From contig CASEQE010000044.1 of assembly GCA_949289995.1 (NCBI GenBank), positions 1 through 41,595 on the forward strand: a DNA stretch of 41,595 nt, given 5' to 3'. The DNA is from an uncultured Peptococcaceae bacterium. Its GTDB lineage: Bacteria > Bacillota > Dehalobacteriia > UBA4068. The number at the start of each line of letters is the position of its first letter. Position 1 is the stretch's first letter. The position numbers were made by a program, and so were the translations under genes. Under the pieces are notes generated by a model, which saw only the letters and a list, made by a program, of their open reading frames with translations, had not been told where the DNA came from and searched no databases. This document shows, piece by piece, positions 41,367-41,595 of this stretch.

Positions 41367-41595
41367 TTACAGGAAACACAAAGTTACCGCAGGCCAGAAG
41401 GTAATTATCAACAAAGCGATTGCCATAGCGAGAATCATCCACTTGACATATGGTAACATTGTCTCCATTTTGATACGCGCCACGGCTGCTGCCACAAACA
41501 AATTGGGACCATAAGGCGGCGTCACAAAACCGATCGCCAAGTTGGCAACAATCATCACGCCAAAGGTGATTGGATCCATACCCAGCTGTTCTACC
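41367..41595 (-). CDS. TRAP transporter large permease (DctM-like), C-terminal part
   Basis: The last ~75 residues of a minus-strand gene that begins outside the window. The sequence reads EQLGMDPITFGVMIVANLAIGFVTPP, then YGPNLFVAAAVARI, the well-known TRAP DctM segment (GxDPxxFGxxxxxNLxIGxxTPPxGxNLFV). It ends with one hydrophobic helix (WMILAMAIALLIITFWPAVTLCFL). TRAP systems take up organic acids with a periplasmic binding protein and sodium; the substrate cannot be told here. The frame is open to the edge, so the Met at 41579 is internal. Confidence 0.93.
   Translation of the reverse strand, partial: VEQLGMDPITFGVMIVANLAIGFVTPPYGPNLFVAAAVARIKMETMLPYVKWMILAMAIALLIITFWPAVTLCFL

Noticed and set aside
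1..41595. tRNA, rRNA, CRISPR arrays, insertion sequences, prophage genes
   Set aside because: None was seen: no cloverleaf with a T-loop GGTTCGAATCC-like box, no regularly spaced repeats, no transposase or integrase motifs.

Overview
The window looks like a chromosomal segment from an endospore-forming, anaerobic Bacillota. Gene content and order fit the Clostridia/Negativicutes side of the phylum; the exact taxon cannot be fixed from sequence reading alone. Sporulation evidence is direct: spoVT, a spoVM-sized ORF with a SpoVM-like sequence, and both dipicolinate synthase subunits (dpaA, dpaB). The dpaA-dpaB-asd-dapA-rnj-tepA-ylzJ order matches the conserved Bacillus block but lacks the aspartokinase gene found there. 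The IspH-S1 fusion and the SLH-domain protein also fit this part of the tree.

Layout. 1-13051 is mostly housekeeping on the minus strand: rapZ (5' part only), uvrC, uvrA, spoVT, then the tepA/rnj/dapA/asd/dpaB/dpaA block. 13232-21944 is an accessory corrinoid methyltransferase locus. On the minus strand it has a CobW-type GTPase, a UroD-fold (MtaA/MtbA-like) methyltransferase fused to a thioredoxin-like domain, and a YheO/HTH_22 regulator. Divergent on the plus strand are a 2Fe-2S/ASKHA corrinoid-activating protein, a corrinoid protein behind a structured leader, an MtmB (monomethylamine methyltransferase) family protein with no in-frame amber codon, and a HisC-like aminotransferase. 22170-23948 is an AT-rich cassette: truncated ECF-type sigma factor, DUF4358-like lipoprotein and membrane-anchored SGNH hydrolase. 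24284-39424 returns to housekeeping on the minus strand: a YcdB/SLH surface protein, surE, lepB, folE, spoVM, dinG, argH, ispH-rpsA, plsC, cmk, hutP-family, folD and fchA. The plus-strand exception is a small TIGR04086 membrane protein. The right end holds a plus-strand iron-sulfur flavoprotein, a cobalamin riboswitch placed ahead of a tiny HEAR-repeat ORF, and the 3' end of a TRAP transporter large permease.

How it fits together. The most notable system is the corrinoid locus. The MtmB homolog would transfer a methyl group from an unknown N-methyl (or other) substrate to the adjacent corrinoid protein. The RACE-type protein would re-reduce Co(II). The UroD-Trx fusion is the likely second methyltransferase, and the YheO-family protein the likely local regulator. 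MtmB is classically a pyrrolysine protein, so a full-length homolog with Ala-Val at the Pyl position suggests a different substrate or chemistry. FolD here appears to lack the cyclohydrolase lysine and sits beside FchA, a stand-alone cyclohydrolase, so together they would complete folate C1 interconversion.

Main caveats. Family assignments rest on recognised motifs and remembered family sequences, not on database searches. The ispH-rpsA reading frame is broken at a run of ten A and could be a sequencing artefact or a slippage site.
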